A stretch of DNA of 39,254 nt from Haplomitrium mnioides (taxonomy: Eukaryota; Marchantiophyta; Haplomitriopsida; Calobryales): the NCBI GenBank assembly GCA_049999725.1, contig JBNGIS010006461.1, positions 1-39,254 of the forward strand. The letters run 5' to 3'. The translations under genes were made by a program, and so were the position numbers. Below, in pieces: positions 9,101-19,974 of the stretch. The notes beneath the pieces are model-generated. The model saw only the letters and a program-made list of their open reading frames with translations, ran no database searches and had not been told where the DNA came from. How positions within the stretch are numbered: the first letter of the stretch is position 1; each line of letters begins with the position of its first letter.

Positions 9101-12100
9101 CAAAAGTGTTTTTTTCTATAAAGTAGATTTTTCTTTTATTTGGGCACGTACAATGTTGGCATTTTGATTGTAAATAAAGGTTGAAAGTGTACTAAACAAT
9201 AGAGCTTCCTTAGACAAAAGTGATTTTTTTCTATAGAGTAGATTTTTCATATATTTGAGCATGTATATTGTTGGCATCTTGATTGTAAAGAAAGATTGAA
9301 ATTGTTTTAGAAAATGCCACAAAATTGTTTTTTTTTATATAAAGTAGATTTTTCTTATATTCAAGCCCTTACAATTTTGGCATCTTGATTGCAAAGAAAG
9401 GGTTAAAATGTATTAGACAATGCAACTTCCTGAGACAAAAGTGTTTTTTCTTGTAAAAAGTAGATTTTTCTTATATTTAATCACTTACAATGTTGCCATC
9501 TTGATTGTAAAAAAAGGTTGAAAGTGTATTAGACAATGCTACTTCCCTAGACAAATTTTTTTTTTCGATCAAGTAGATTTGTTTAATATTAGGGCACTAA
9601 CAATGTTGGCATTTTCATTGTAAAGAAAGATTGAAATAGTATAAGAGAATGCAACTTCCTTAGACTAAAGTGTTTTTTTTCTTAAAAGTAAAATTTTCTT
9701 ATATTCAAGCACTTACAATATTGGTTGTTGGATTGTAAAGAAAGGTTCAAAGTTTATTAGACAATGCAACTTCCTTAGACAAAAGTGTTTTCTTCTATAA
9801 AGTCAAATTTTCTTATATTCAAGCACTTTCAATATTGCCATCTTGATTGTATATAAAGGTTGAAAGTGTATTAGACAATCTAACTTCCTTAGAAAAAACC
9901 TTTTCTTTCTATAAAGTAGATTTTTTCTTTTATTATGCATTTATAATGTTGGCATCTTGATTGTAAAGAAAGGTTGAAAAAATATTAGTCAGTGCCGTTT
10001 CATTAGAAAAGTGTTCTTTTTTCTAAAAAATATATTTTTATTATGTTAAAGCACTTACAATTTTGGCATCTTGATTGTAAAGAAAGGTTGACAGTGTATA
10101 AGTCAATGCAACTTCCTTAGACAAAAGTGTTTATTTTTTGTTTAAAAGAGATTTGTCTTATATTTCAGCACTTACAATGTTGGCATCTTGATTGTAAAGA
10201 AAGGTTGAAAGTGTATTAGATAGTGCTAATTCCTTGAACAAAAGTTTGTTTTTCTATCAAGTAGATTTTTAAAATATTTGAGCACTTACAATGTTGGCAT
10301 CTTCATTGTAATAAATATTAAAAAGAAAGTTTGAAAGTTACAATGGAACTTCCTTAGACAAAAGTGTTTTTTTCTAGTAAGTAGATTTTTCTTATTTTCG
10401 AGTGCATACAATATTGGCATCTTGATTGTACAGAAATGTTGAAAGTTTTTAGGCAATGCAACTTCCTTAGACAAAAGGGCTTTTTTTCTATTTAGTAGAT
10501 TTTTAATATATTCAAGCATTTACAATATTGGAATTGTGATTGTAAGAAAAGGTTGAAAGTATCTTAGACAATGAAACTTCCTTGTTTAAAAGTGTTTCTT
10601 TTACAAAGTAGATTTCTCTTTTATTTGAGCACGTACAATGTTGGCATCTTGATAATAAAGAAAGGTTGAAAGTGTATTAGACAATGCAACTTTCTTAGAC
10701 AAACAAAGTTTTTTCCTATAAAGTAGATTTTTCTTATATTTCAGCACGTACGATGTTGGCATCTTGATTGTAAAGAAAGATTGAAATTGTTTTAGACAAT
10801 ACGACAAAAGTGTTTTTTTTCTTCTATAAAGTAGATTTTTCTTATTTTGAAGCACTTACAATATTGGCATCTTGATTGTAAATAAAGGTTGAAAGTGTTT
10901 TAGACAATCTTACTTCCTTGGACAAAAGTGGTTTTCGTTATAAAGTTGATTTTTCTTATACTCAAGCACTTACAATATTTGCATTTTGATTGTAAAGAAA
11001 GGTTGAAAGTGTACTACACAATGCAACTTCCTTAGACATAGGTGTTTCCTTCTATAAAGTAGATATTTCTTATATTCAAGCACTTACAATGTTGGAATCT
11101 TGATTGTAAAGAAAGGTTGAAAGTGTATTAGATAATGAAACTTCCTTGGAGAAAACTTTTTTATTCTATAAAGTAGATTTTTCTTATTCTCAAGCACTTA
11201 CAATATTGGCATCTTGATTGTATAGAAAGGATGAAAGGTTTTTAGACAAATGCTACTTCGTTAGACAAAAGTGTTTTTTTTTTTCAAGTAGATTTTTTTA
11301 ATATTCGAGCACTTACAATGTTGGCATCTTCATTGCAAAGAAAGGTTGAAACACTTTTAGACAATGCATATTCCTTAGACAAAACTGTCTATTTCTATAA
11401 AGTAGATTTTTTCTATATTCAAGCACTCACAATATTGGCATCTTGATTGTGAAGAAAGGTTGAAAGTTTTTTAGACAATGGTACTTCCGTAGACAAAAGT
11501 GGTTTTTTTCTATCAAGTAGATTTTTTTAATATTTGAGCACTTCCAATGTTGGCATCTTCACTACATAGAAAGGTTTAAACATTATTAGACAATGCTACT
11601 TCCTTGAACTTAATTGTTTTTTTTTTCTAAAAGGTATATTTTCACTATAATCAAGCACTTACAATATTGGCATCTTGATTGAGAAGAAAGGTTGAAAGTT
11701 TATCAGACAATGCAACTTCCTTACACAAAAGTGTTTTTCCCTATAAAGTAGATTTTTCTTATATTCGAGCACGTACAATGTTGGCATCTTGATTGTAAAG
11801 AAAGGTTGAAATTGTTTTAGACAATGTGACAAAAGTGTTTTTTTCTATAAAGTAGATTTTTCTTATATTGAAACACTTACAATATTGGCATCTTGATTGC
11901 AAAGAGAAGTTGAAAGTGTATAAGACAATGCAACTTCCTTGAACAAAAGTGTTTTTTCTATAAAGCTGATTTTTCTCAATTCAAGCACTTACAATATTGG
12001 TATTTTGATTGTAAAGAAAGGTTGAAAGTGTAATAGACATTGCAACNNNNNNNNNNGGTTGAAAGTTTATTAGACAATGCAACTTCCTTAGACAAAAGTG

Positions 12101-12198
12101 TTTGTTTTTTTGTAAAGTAGATTTTTCTTTTATTTGAGCACTTCCAATATTGGCATATGATTGTAAAGAAAGGTTGAAAGTGTATTAGACAATGCAAC
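6115..12198. repeat. ~115-bp satellite array, main block
   Basis: About 52 head-to-tail monomers of roughly 114-120 bp. Landmarks in order: caagcacttacaatattgg, catcttgattgtaaag, ggttgaaagtgtattagac, aatgcaacttccttagac, a T6-T9 run, then agtagatttttctta. Each monomer contains a dyad, cTTACAAT / ATTGTAAa, separated by about 12 bp. Monomer variants recur in the same order, indicating higher-order structure. Open frames inside it are translations of the repeat. A 10-N gap lies at 12047-12056. Confidence 0.95.
12047..12056. other. Assembly gap, 10 N
   Basis: Ten N inside the satellite. The monomers on both sides are in the same orientation, so the gap probably hides collapsed or extra satellite units. 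Confidence 0.95.
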
Positions 12199-13288
12199 TG
12201 TAAGCGAGATGGGAGTAGGGTTGCTACAAAATTTTGCAATTTCAGTTTGAAAGACCTAATGTTGTAGTATTGAAGACGCATATGCCTGACTGAGGAGCAA
12301 AACAAGCCCAACAAAGAAGCCAAGCGGAGGATCACTAGTAGCGACACGATTACACTAAGAAGGGATTCCTTAGATATTTTATAGAAGAATTTACCAAGAA
12401 GAAGATCGGGAGAGAACAGATAGAACAAACAAACTTGAAACAAAGCTTAAAGAAGAGATACATTGGTTGCTTTTTAATCATCGTAGTAGGACTTGATGGC
12501 AAGAAGGAGAGAAGGTGCTCCAGACACAATCAAAATTGAAAAGAATGAGGAAGAGTGAAGAATACCAACCATTAAGGGGCAACAACAACACCAGAGGGGT
12601 CAGAGGGCGTGCAGACTCATCGGATGATGACGGGCTTGATCGTGATCCAAATAGGTTTTTAGTCTTTCAAAGTCCTCTTCTAGTCGGAGTTTTGTCGGTT
12701 CTATCGAGGTTGGTCAAACATCAAAGTTGACTGTACTAGATTGGTACGTTTCTGTATGAGTGCGGCGGTCCAACTTTCACTTGAAAGCGACATCAGACTA
12801 TGTCCCATCAAAAGAAGTTGACCATAGAGTTGACCATCAGGTTAGGCAATCGGAGCTACCATCGCTTGACAGGGTCTACCTTCAACTGTTTGGATATGCA
12901 CCGAGCCTATCATCATTGGGTCATTCCAATTTTCTTCATGGGGCCAGTCTGATCTTTCTTTTCCGCCAAGACGATTGAATCTTCTCAAAGTAGTTTTGTC
13001 GACCAACCATCAACACACTTCCTTACCATTCAAAAAGAACTAAGGGTAGATGTCGCTACCTTAAGAACTGACGCTATAATAAGAGGAAGAGCACAACAAA
13101 GTGATGAAAATGGTAACGCAAAAAGAACACGCAACCACAAAAGAAACGTGCGCATACAAAGTTACGAGGAACCACCACCATTGCTTGAGCAAGATTCGAA
13201 TTACTCGGCGTAGAAATCACAGAGCCTTGACAAGGTTATTAGCAGAAGATCATTAGTATTAGAGGGATAAAATTAAAGCTATAGAATT
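12199..13288 (+). mobile_element. Ty3/gypsy LTR, 3'-truncated (LTR1)
   Basis: Matches the LTRs starting at 19975 and 24944 along its whole length. It begins TGTAAGCG directly against satellite (last satellite bases gcaac). It stops matching near ctatag at 13280-13288, about 60 bp before the shared LTR sequence ends in the other two copies, where it meets intron 1 of the methyltransferase-like gene of copy B. Short open frames here are not convincing genes. Confidence 0.8.
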
Positions 13289-13291
13289 TAC

Positions 13292-13651
13292 CTTGCTATC
13301 TTTCTTTACCGCATAAAGATGCTTGACAAAAATGTCCCTCTCCTTCATCTCGAAAAAATAAAATTGTTTGTGATTTTCACAGTAAAGGGTAATTGAATCC
13401 TGGGACTGCACAAGCAACCTGATGTTAGCTTTCTTGCCTTCACGTATCATGGTGATTTGGACTACTAGACCCAAATTGAATTTCTCACCTTCACCAGCAA
13501 AAATGTAAAGATGTTGATTGGGGTCTTTCAAGGAGCAGTAATTAACAAGCCAATTCCACTCCAGTTTTTCAAGCTCTAGAGCTTTGACAACATCCGAATA
13601 CATATATGGTTTTGGTTTAGCAAGGTGGGAAACATTTCCTTGAGATACCAT
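13292..13651 (-). pseudogene. Exon 1 of the ParB/methyltransferase-like gene, copy B
   Basis: An open 120-codon exon starting MVSQGNVSH and ending KDSK at a good donor, AAG|GTAAAT. It aligns with copy A exon 1, sharing VVKALELEK and EWNW. Unlike copy A it has no stop or frameshift, so it shows the ancestral reading frame. The residues after NQHLYIFAGE, including REGKKANIRLLVQ, are frameshifted in copy A. Everything downstream of the donor is lost to the gypsy LTR. I do not recognise a known domain in this exon. Confidence 0.6.
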
Positions 13652-14329
13652 TCTCAAGATACTAGAAACAGGTCTAATTGGAGGTAAAAAATGTAATGAA
13701 CAAAAGCTCAAAAATCTCTAAAGGCTGGAAATGGCAAAAAAGTAAGTAAATGCAAAAACAATGATAACTAGAAAACAAAAACCAGAAGCTGAACTTGCAA
13801 CAATGGAAAGAAACTTTCCACTCATGCTCCTTTTATAGCTAAATTTCAAAAAATACCTTTTCTCAGCAAAAAATGATTCGCAAAGCTCTTGACACCTAGG
13901 TTCGCTTGGTGCAAAAGAAGAAGAAGTTATTATATAAAGCATTGCTTGTTTTCATCTTTCCAATTTCTTTTTTTCATTTTCTTCACAAAAAGTTCTCAAT
14001 TTTATCGTTTTCCAAAAAATACTTGAAAAACACATCTTTTCTGTGTGTTGTAAGAGGTCAATGATATTTGTTAAAATAGTTTATTGCAAAACATAAGAAT
14101 TCTTTGTCTCGACCAAATCCCAATCGAGTAGATACCTTATGCAAAAATTCTTTGCGAAAATTGCATCATGACGAGAGCTTTGTGAAGAAAAAAGTTGATC
14201 CAATGTCAATTTCCAAATTGAGGAGAATTTCTTGTTGTTGAAATAGTTACTTCTTGTTGTTCAAGATAAATTTTTTGAAAATTTTGAGAGAAACATACTT
14301 TCGACAAAACATGAAGAATCGTGATATCT
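13652..14329. promoter_or_regulatory. Divergent intergenic region between the two element genes
   Basis: Lies between the minus-strand methyltransferase-like exon and the plus-strand DUF7869 gene. It contains a TATA-like TTTATATAA (minus, 13929-13938) at the same place as in copy A. Homology to copy A runs to about 14095; beyond it the sequence is AT-rich and heading into the DUF7869 gene. No plus-strand promoter motif stands out. Confidence 0.4.
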
Positions 14330-16733
14330 CACTACAATGAGGAATACCAAGAAAAGAGTCTGATGTTGAAATCAGTCTACACTGCTTGGCGGTATCTTTG
14401 TCTGTAGAAGAGCCTTTAAATTAATATTAACAGTAGGGAATAATAGAATCCAAAGGATTCAAAATCTCAAAAACGCAAATCTTAGAGCCATTTTTGGAAA
14501 AAGAGAACTATGTGCTAAAGAAGTTTTTGCACATGAGTGGATGGACAATATTTTCCAGGGATATTGCAAGAGAATGCCCACTCATGAAGTGTATAACCGA
14601 TAATTTCACAAAATGAGAAGTTTATAGCTATTTCACAACTTATTTGAAAGAGAAAGATCCCCATTGTATTCTTAGTTTCTCGGGTTTTACAAAACATTGG
14701 AGAACTCATTTTCCAAATGTAAAAATTCCAAAACGCAATAAATTTTCTGTTTGTGAAACATGCAAAGAAATACAATATTTGTGAGAAAAATCTGTCTTGG
14801 AGTCCAACAAATGTAACAAATTTTCTTCTCTTTTGGCATATTTAACTAATCCATCCTCTTTTTCCTAGACTCAAAGATAAGTTTTAGAGATGTTATGTTT
14901 TCTCAACTTTCATCCAAAAGATATTTTTTTGGTGCAGTTATTTAGCAAAGAAGATTTGAGTCGATTAATTCTTAGTAAGTTGAGTTATGAGAAGAGTGTC
15001 TATGCTCGAAAAGAGTGTGTTGTTTTATATTTCAATCTTAACTTTGTTTACAGTCAAATAAAGCAAGAAAATGAATTTGATTCTTGGTGGTGACCTTAGC
15101 CTTGCAACAAGTTTTGCTTTTGTTCCTTTAAATCAAGAGCGATTGTAAAATAAAAATCGAAAGAATCGTTTTTGTTGTTTGCAAATTCTATGTGCGCATA
15201 AGATTTGTTCTTGTTTCTTTTAAAACCAGTTGCGAAAATAGTCACAACAAGCTATGATATTGGTGTTGTTGTATTGGTCCTATGCATGTATACGATAAGC
15301 TGTTATCTGTACTCATTCTAAATGCTCAAAGGATGTGTTATGGTACCCTTTGTTTGCAAATCTTGTTTTTCTCTTTTTGAAATAGTTTTTCCTTTTTTCA
15401 AATTGCCTAAAGTTTATTTTAATCTTTTACAAAGTTTTTCACTTCTACAAATTCAAACATTTGTTTAAGATGACTTGAATGTTTGTGGCACTTGAGGTTG
15501 TGTTTTGAAGCTACAAGTATCGACATATGTTTTATTGAACTACTTTTATGTCTTTTGTGGTTTGTGATGATGTAGTCAATTATAATCACCAATTGTTTCT
15601 TCATCATAACCAACAAATGAAAGAAAGAACAAAACTTACAAACCATCAACGAAAATGTTGTGCCAATGGTCAAAAATACTTGGGAATTATCATTGATAGA
15701 ATGGATCTGAAAAAAACTACTATTCCACACTAGCTTTTGCCACTAGAAAACATTGATAAAGATTGTTTGGTGGGTGTGCATGTTGTTGATGCCTTAATAT
15801 TCAATCATGCTCTTTCTTCGAGGGTCTTCTTAACGTACGAAAACTTGAAAAGCGATTTTAATTTAACAGTTATTGTGCTCAACAAAATATTATGTGACTT
15901 TAAAGATCCGTTGCCTCCAACTTTGTATCTTCAGTTGGACAACACGACAGGAGAGAATAAGAATTCTATTGTGCTTGGATATCTTAGTCTTCTTATTGCT
16001 AAGAATGTTTTTCAAAAAATCAAGGTGGGATTTCTCATGGTTGGACATACTCATTATCAGATCGATCAAATGTTCAGTCAATTTTTGAAACGTTTAAAAC
16101 ATGTCAAAGCTTTCACGATTACAAGTTCTAGTGAGGTGTTCAATTATCTTATAATCCTAAACCTCATGTGACTCTTTTGTTGGAAACTTGGGATTTCAAA
16201 ATGTTTCTATAGAAACATCCTTCTTTGGTTCAAAGGATGCATGATGCTACTTTTAATTAACAATTCAAGTTCGAGTTAAATAATTCCAAGCCAAAGATTT
16301 GGAGCAAACAACTTTCAACAGATGAATTTTGGGTTACTTATGGATGGTTTTTGTCAACTCAAGTGTCTACCTGAAGTGGATAGAGAAATTTTGAGTTCAA
16401 TGTTGATTCCTCAGAAGACATATTCTAAAATCAAATGTTCTCAAAAGGAAAAAAAAGAAGTGGATGCCGAGAAAGTGGTATTTTCAATAAGGGACAACAT
16501 AAGTGAGAATTGCTATAAGTTCTTTATAGATTCTAATATTCAATGGTAGAATGACTTTTTTCTTGTCCAACAAGAGATTGCGGCCTACATTCTTGAAAAA
16601 AAAAGACGACGACTCGAAGTAGAATTTACCTTTCCACCTTCACAACAGTTAAACACTTGTAATGATTCTCAAAATGTTTGTCTAGATTTTTAGCTTGATG
16701 CTCAACAGACAAAACAACATACTTTGGTATAGT
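14330..16733 (+). pseudogene. DUF7869-type RNase H-like protein, probable transposase, broken
   Basis: Pieces of one protein lie in order across frames. About 14405: CRRAF..., a Cys/Arg-rich segment typical of the N-terminal part of DUF7869 proteins. About 14720-14770: KRNKFSVCETCKE, a CxxC zinc-binding motif. 15548-15733: GIIIDRMDLKKTTIPH, with the first likely catalytic Asp. 15737-16171: LYLQLDNTTGENKNS, the second Asp in the DN..ENKN signature, then VGHTHYQIDQMFSQF, the third acidic position. 16322-16733: C-terminal part ending in a basic EKKRRRLEVE stretch. The spacing of acidic motifs resembles an RNase H-fold DDE transposase; that DUF7869 is a transposase is my inference. In-frame stops (for example around 14609, 15731, 16549) and frame changes show decay. 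It diverges from the methyltransferase-like exon in the same element. Confidence 0.65.
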
Positions 16734-16901
16734 AAATATTTTCTACAGGTCGAGAAATTTATGATAAAGTACTTAGGCCATGAGAAGGAGCTCTTTCACA
16801 TAATACTTGATACAGGTATAAATTCGACAATCTATATGAGATGAAAGATAGAATGTTTATTTGTGTTGTTGTATCTCTAGATCTAAAGAGCAGACCATTT
16901 T

Positions 16902-17683
16902 TGTAATAGTACAAGCATAAGGTTGTGCTATTTATAAGAAAATAGAGAGGAGAGAAAGAAGTGGTAGTGAGTCACTTTTAGGGTTAAGATTAGATTACTT
17001 GCTTTTGAAGTCACTTTTGGTGGAGAGTCACTTTTAGGTTACTTGCATTTGAAGTTACTTTTGGTAGAGAGTCACCTTTAAGGTTGAAATGAGAAGTGAC
17101 TTGTAAGTGAAGAAAGAGGGATGACACCCTCTTCTCTTGTATAAATAGAAGGGCTTTTTAACCCCACTTCTCATTCTGGAGTTCCTCTCAATTCAGTTTG
17201 GCTCTTTGGTTGTTTGGCTTTGGCTAGCACTCTTGGCTTTGGTTTGATTATTGGCATTGAGTGACTCAAAGACCGATTTCTAAATAAGTAATACTTCAAG
17301 ACAACTATAAATGAGTTACACCACTCAAGGCCAATAAGCAAACCAAAGCCAAGAGTGCTAGCCAAAGCCAAACAACCAAAGAGCCAAACCAAATTGAGAA
17401 GAGCTCTAGAATGAGAAGTGGGGTTAAGAAGCCCTTCTATTTATACAAGAGAAGAGGGTGTCATTCCTCTTTCTTCACTTACAAGTCACTTCTCATTTCA
17501 GCTCTAAAGGTGACTCTCTACCAAAAGTGACTTCGAATGCAAGTAACCTAAAAGTGACTCTCTACCAAAAGTGACTTCAATGGTAAGTAATCTAATCTTA
17601 ACTCTAAAAGTCACTCACTACTACTTCTTTCACTCCTCTCTATTTTCTTATAAATAGCACAACATTATGCTTGTACAATTACA
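16902..17683. mobile_element. Foldback (large inverted-repeat) element, 782 bp
   Basis: Two arms of about 365 bp (roughly 16902-17263 and 17321-17683) are near-complementary around a loop of about 57 bp. Ends are TGTAAT..., with TACAAGCATAA just inside, and ...ACA. Each arm carries a TATA box (tataaatagaagggc) so that transcription from both arms would converge. The arms look like two copies of one short LTR in opposite orientation, or a foldback MITE. It lies downstream of the DUF7869 coding pieces. The minus-strand open frame at 17171-17392 is arm sequence, not a gene. Confidence 0.8.
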
Positions 17684-17816
17684 GTTTTGGATTGCTAAAG
17701 TTCTCAAAGTTTTATTATTTAATGAGTAAGATCTCCCAAACATGAAATGAATACGAGTTCTATGGTTTATTTGTTTGGCTTAAGATGCATTTTCTATACA
17801 ATACTTCCTAGAAAAA

Positions 17817-18104
17817 ATGGCAGCAATAAAAGGGAAATGCAAATCGAAGTTACATATTGATATACTTGATGTAACACAAATCACAATTCTGTCTTTTGAT
17901 TTTCTTCTTACCTATAAAAACCAATTTGGGAAAACCACTCTAGCTACCATTAAAGCAACTCTATTTGAGCACTAAAGACAAACAACCATCAATCTTGAAA
18001 TGTTTCAAAGAGGTTCAATCACTGTCATTAACATTGAGACAGATCAAGCAAACTGTGATGAATCTTCTGAAACAGAATCCGAAGAAGTCGAGACGAGTGA
18101 CTAA
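17817..18104 (+). pseudogene. Short ORF with acidic C-terminus, one internal stop
   Basis: Starts MAAIKGKCKSKLHIDILDVT and stays in one frame for 96 codons, broken by one TAA after ATLFEH. It ends in an acidic tail, SSETESEEVETSD. Not recognised. It may be a late exon of the DUF7869 gene or a separate small protein. It lies between the foldback element and the subterminal repeats. Confidence 0.3.
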
Positions 18105-18592
18105 AGTCATTTAAGAATTTTATTCTATATTTTGTATTTTCAAACATATTGTAATTTAAGATTATTATTTTATAAAGTACTTGAGAATCTTTTGAAGCAA
18201 CTTGTTGAATTTTTCTGCCAACTTAAACTTTTTAGTGTAAATCGTTCCAAGTTAAATATCATTTTCTATAAATGAAACTTCAATCTTTGGTTGATATTTT
18301 TATTTTCTTCTCCAAAATATAAGCATTTTGTTTCCAACTTTATTGTTTTCTAGAAGAGTTTAAGGTTATTGTCTCGCTAAAGCATCTACCCAAATTGACT
18401 AATTGTTTTTTCTTGTTAGGAATTTGATGTATAACTTAAAACTTTTAGCATTGTTTGACTCAGATATAGAGCTTTGTACTCATTTTCACATTTAGATTCC
18501 GAATTAGAAATCGAAATCTTTTGCGTACATAGAGTTTGTTGCAAAAAATAGAACATTTGCAATCTATATACTCAGTTATAGAAGTGTGAACC
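18105..18592. other. AT-rich element DNA, start of the part shared with copy C
   Basis: No gene or RNA seen. Homology to copy C is visible from about 18460 (gactcagatatagagctttg) to the element end; copy C leaves the window there, so the shared part may begin earlier. Confidence 0.45.
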
Positions 18593-18850
18593 CTATGCGC
18601 GTATAGACTTTGATTCGCAAGCGAAATGTACGACATACAAAAACTCTTATACGAAACTTAAAACCTAGGTTATTATGAGTCTTTGTTGTGAAATGTTTAG
18701 ATGGTGAGTTCGGATTCCTATACGCGTATAGACTTTGGGGTGGAGTGTTCACATGTTGAGCTTGGATTCTTAAACGCGCAGAGACTTTGGGGTGGAATGT
18801 TCAGATGTTGAGCTTGGACTCTTATGCACGCATAGACTTTGGAGTGGAAG
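18593..18850. repeat. Subterminal palindromic repeats, copy B
   Basis: Four visible dyads: tatgcgcgtata, tatacgcgtata, aaacgcgcaga and tatgcacgcata. The last three are separated by a spacer of about 60 bp reading gactttggggtggagtgttcac...gagcttggattc (in parts). This is the counterpart of 38745-39125 in copy C, and of 5179-5600 at the other end of copy A in general form but not in spacer. Confidence 0.7.
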
Positions 18851-19714
18851 TCCAAGCCTTCCACAAGTTCTACTTCTCATGCACAACCCGTAAGCTTCTT
18901 CATACAAAGACTATTGATTACAACTTAGTTTGTACACAAGTCATAGACTCTGGTGTAGATCTTGAGACCTTTGTTTGGTTGAATCAATTCTAAAACTTGG
19001 AGATGTTTCTTATTTACAATCCTAATTCAATCTACTTAGCTTCTACCTTTTTGATTTCGACCTATGATACATTTGTGTATATACTTCATTGAAATATGAA
19101 ATGTTTTAAATGCTGAAACCTTTTTGAAAGCCTACGTTAACTTGTGATTGCATATATTTTCAACTACCAATTAAGGCTTCCTTCTTTCTTGAACTTTAAA
19201 ATAAAGCTCCTAAATCTATGCAATGTTTCGTTTTCTTTGTTTTTGTGTTCACCATTGCAAACTCATTCCCTTAACTTCTAGTCCCGTTGGGCTTTTTCTT
19301 TATGTTTTGTAATTGTTCTCCAAGAAAAAAGTTGAAAGAGCACCATGTCGCCTAGAGTTTGTGCAATCAAACATATTTCAAAATAGTTTCTTTTGACATG
19401 TATTTCAACTTTTGGGCTTGGAATTGTAATTAATGATAAATGAAAATTTTGGGTGAAAACTTACCATAATTTTTATACTTTTCATCAAATTTGAGTTTTC
19501 CAATATTTTCATAAAAACTAATAATATTGATTGATTTTGCATAACAAAATTGACTCTCGCTCTATCATGCTTATTGAAATAGCCAAAAACAAGCTTCAAC
19601 AGCTCATGTACTTTTTGTTTTTTAAAAATAACCTCGTTTTTTTAATGTTTTTTGAGTTTGAAAATCACAAATTTTCAAAAATAAAAAGGTTCATGTTTTA
19701 AGTAGCTTGTTCTT
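18851..19714. other. Non-coding terminal region of copy B
   Basis: Matches 37883-38760 in inverted orientation. It is AT-rich with no supported gene. An ORF at 18787-18993 is open in both copies but shows no excess of silent changes. Confidence 0.55.
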
Positions 19715-19734
19715 GGTTCAAAGTAGTAGCTATT
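19715..19734 (+). repeat. Terminal inverted repeat, copy B end (diverged)
   Basis: ggttcaaagtagtagctatt matches 16 of 20 bases of the copy A terminus. Gypsy internal sequence (caatctaaaaa, also at 24705) starts immediately after, marking a precise element boundary. Confidence 0.5.
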
Positions 19735-19974
19735 CAATCTAAAAATAAATTAAAAGTATATAAATATGTATACAATATGTAAATATTTTCTAGAGTTTCT
19801 AGTAGTACAGTTAGTATGAGCACAAAAATCAAACTGATGAAGTAAGTCGCCACAATCTCGACCCACTTTTACTATCATATAGCAAGAGCATTGTTTTCAA
19901 CCATCAAGAGCAATCTAAGGCTTTGGTAAAGGTAAGGTGTTTGCAAGGAAGCTTCACACTTTGAAGGGGAGTTA

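Larger units (their letters stand above)
13289..19734. mobile_element. TIR-type DNA element, copy B (5'-truncated)
   Basis: The only copy here that joins both halves of the element. It contains exon 1 of the methyltransferase-like gene (minus strand), a divergent promoter region, the DUF7869 gene (plus strand), a foldback insertion, subterminal palindromes and the terminal 20 bp at 19715-19734. Its left side is cut in intron 1 by the gypsy LTR ending at 13288. About 18460-19734 is an inverted match to 37863-39254 (copy C). Confidence 0.6.

Noticed and set aside
8463-11990. Many minus-strand ORFs with similar proteins (KKNLLYRKK, KEVALSN)
   Set aside because: They are the satellite monomer read in one frame; similarity comes from the repeat, with no constant start or end.
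16036-16071. GHTH motif as a calcineurin-like phosphoesterase
   Set aside because: No other metallophosphatase motifs. The QLDN..ENKN and GHTHxxID combination fits DUF7869 instead.
18787-18993. 68-codon ORF open in copy B and in copy C (38613-38819, minus) with similar protein
   Set aside because: By eye, about 18 of 68 residues differ and silent changes are fewer than amino-acid changes, which fits neutral drift. It also starts inside the palindromic repeat.
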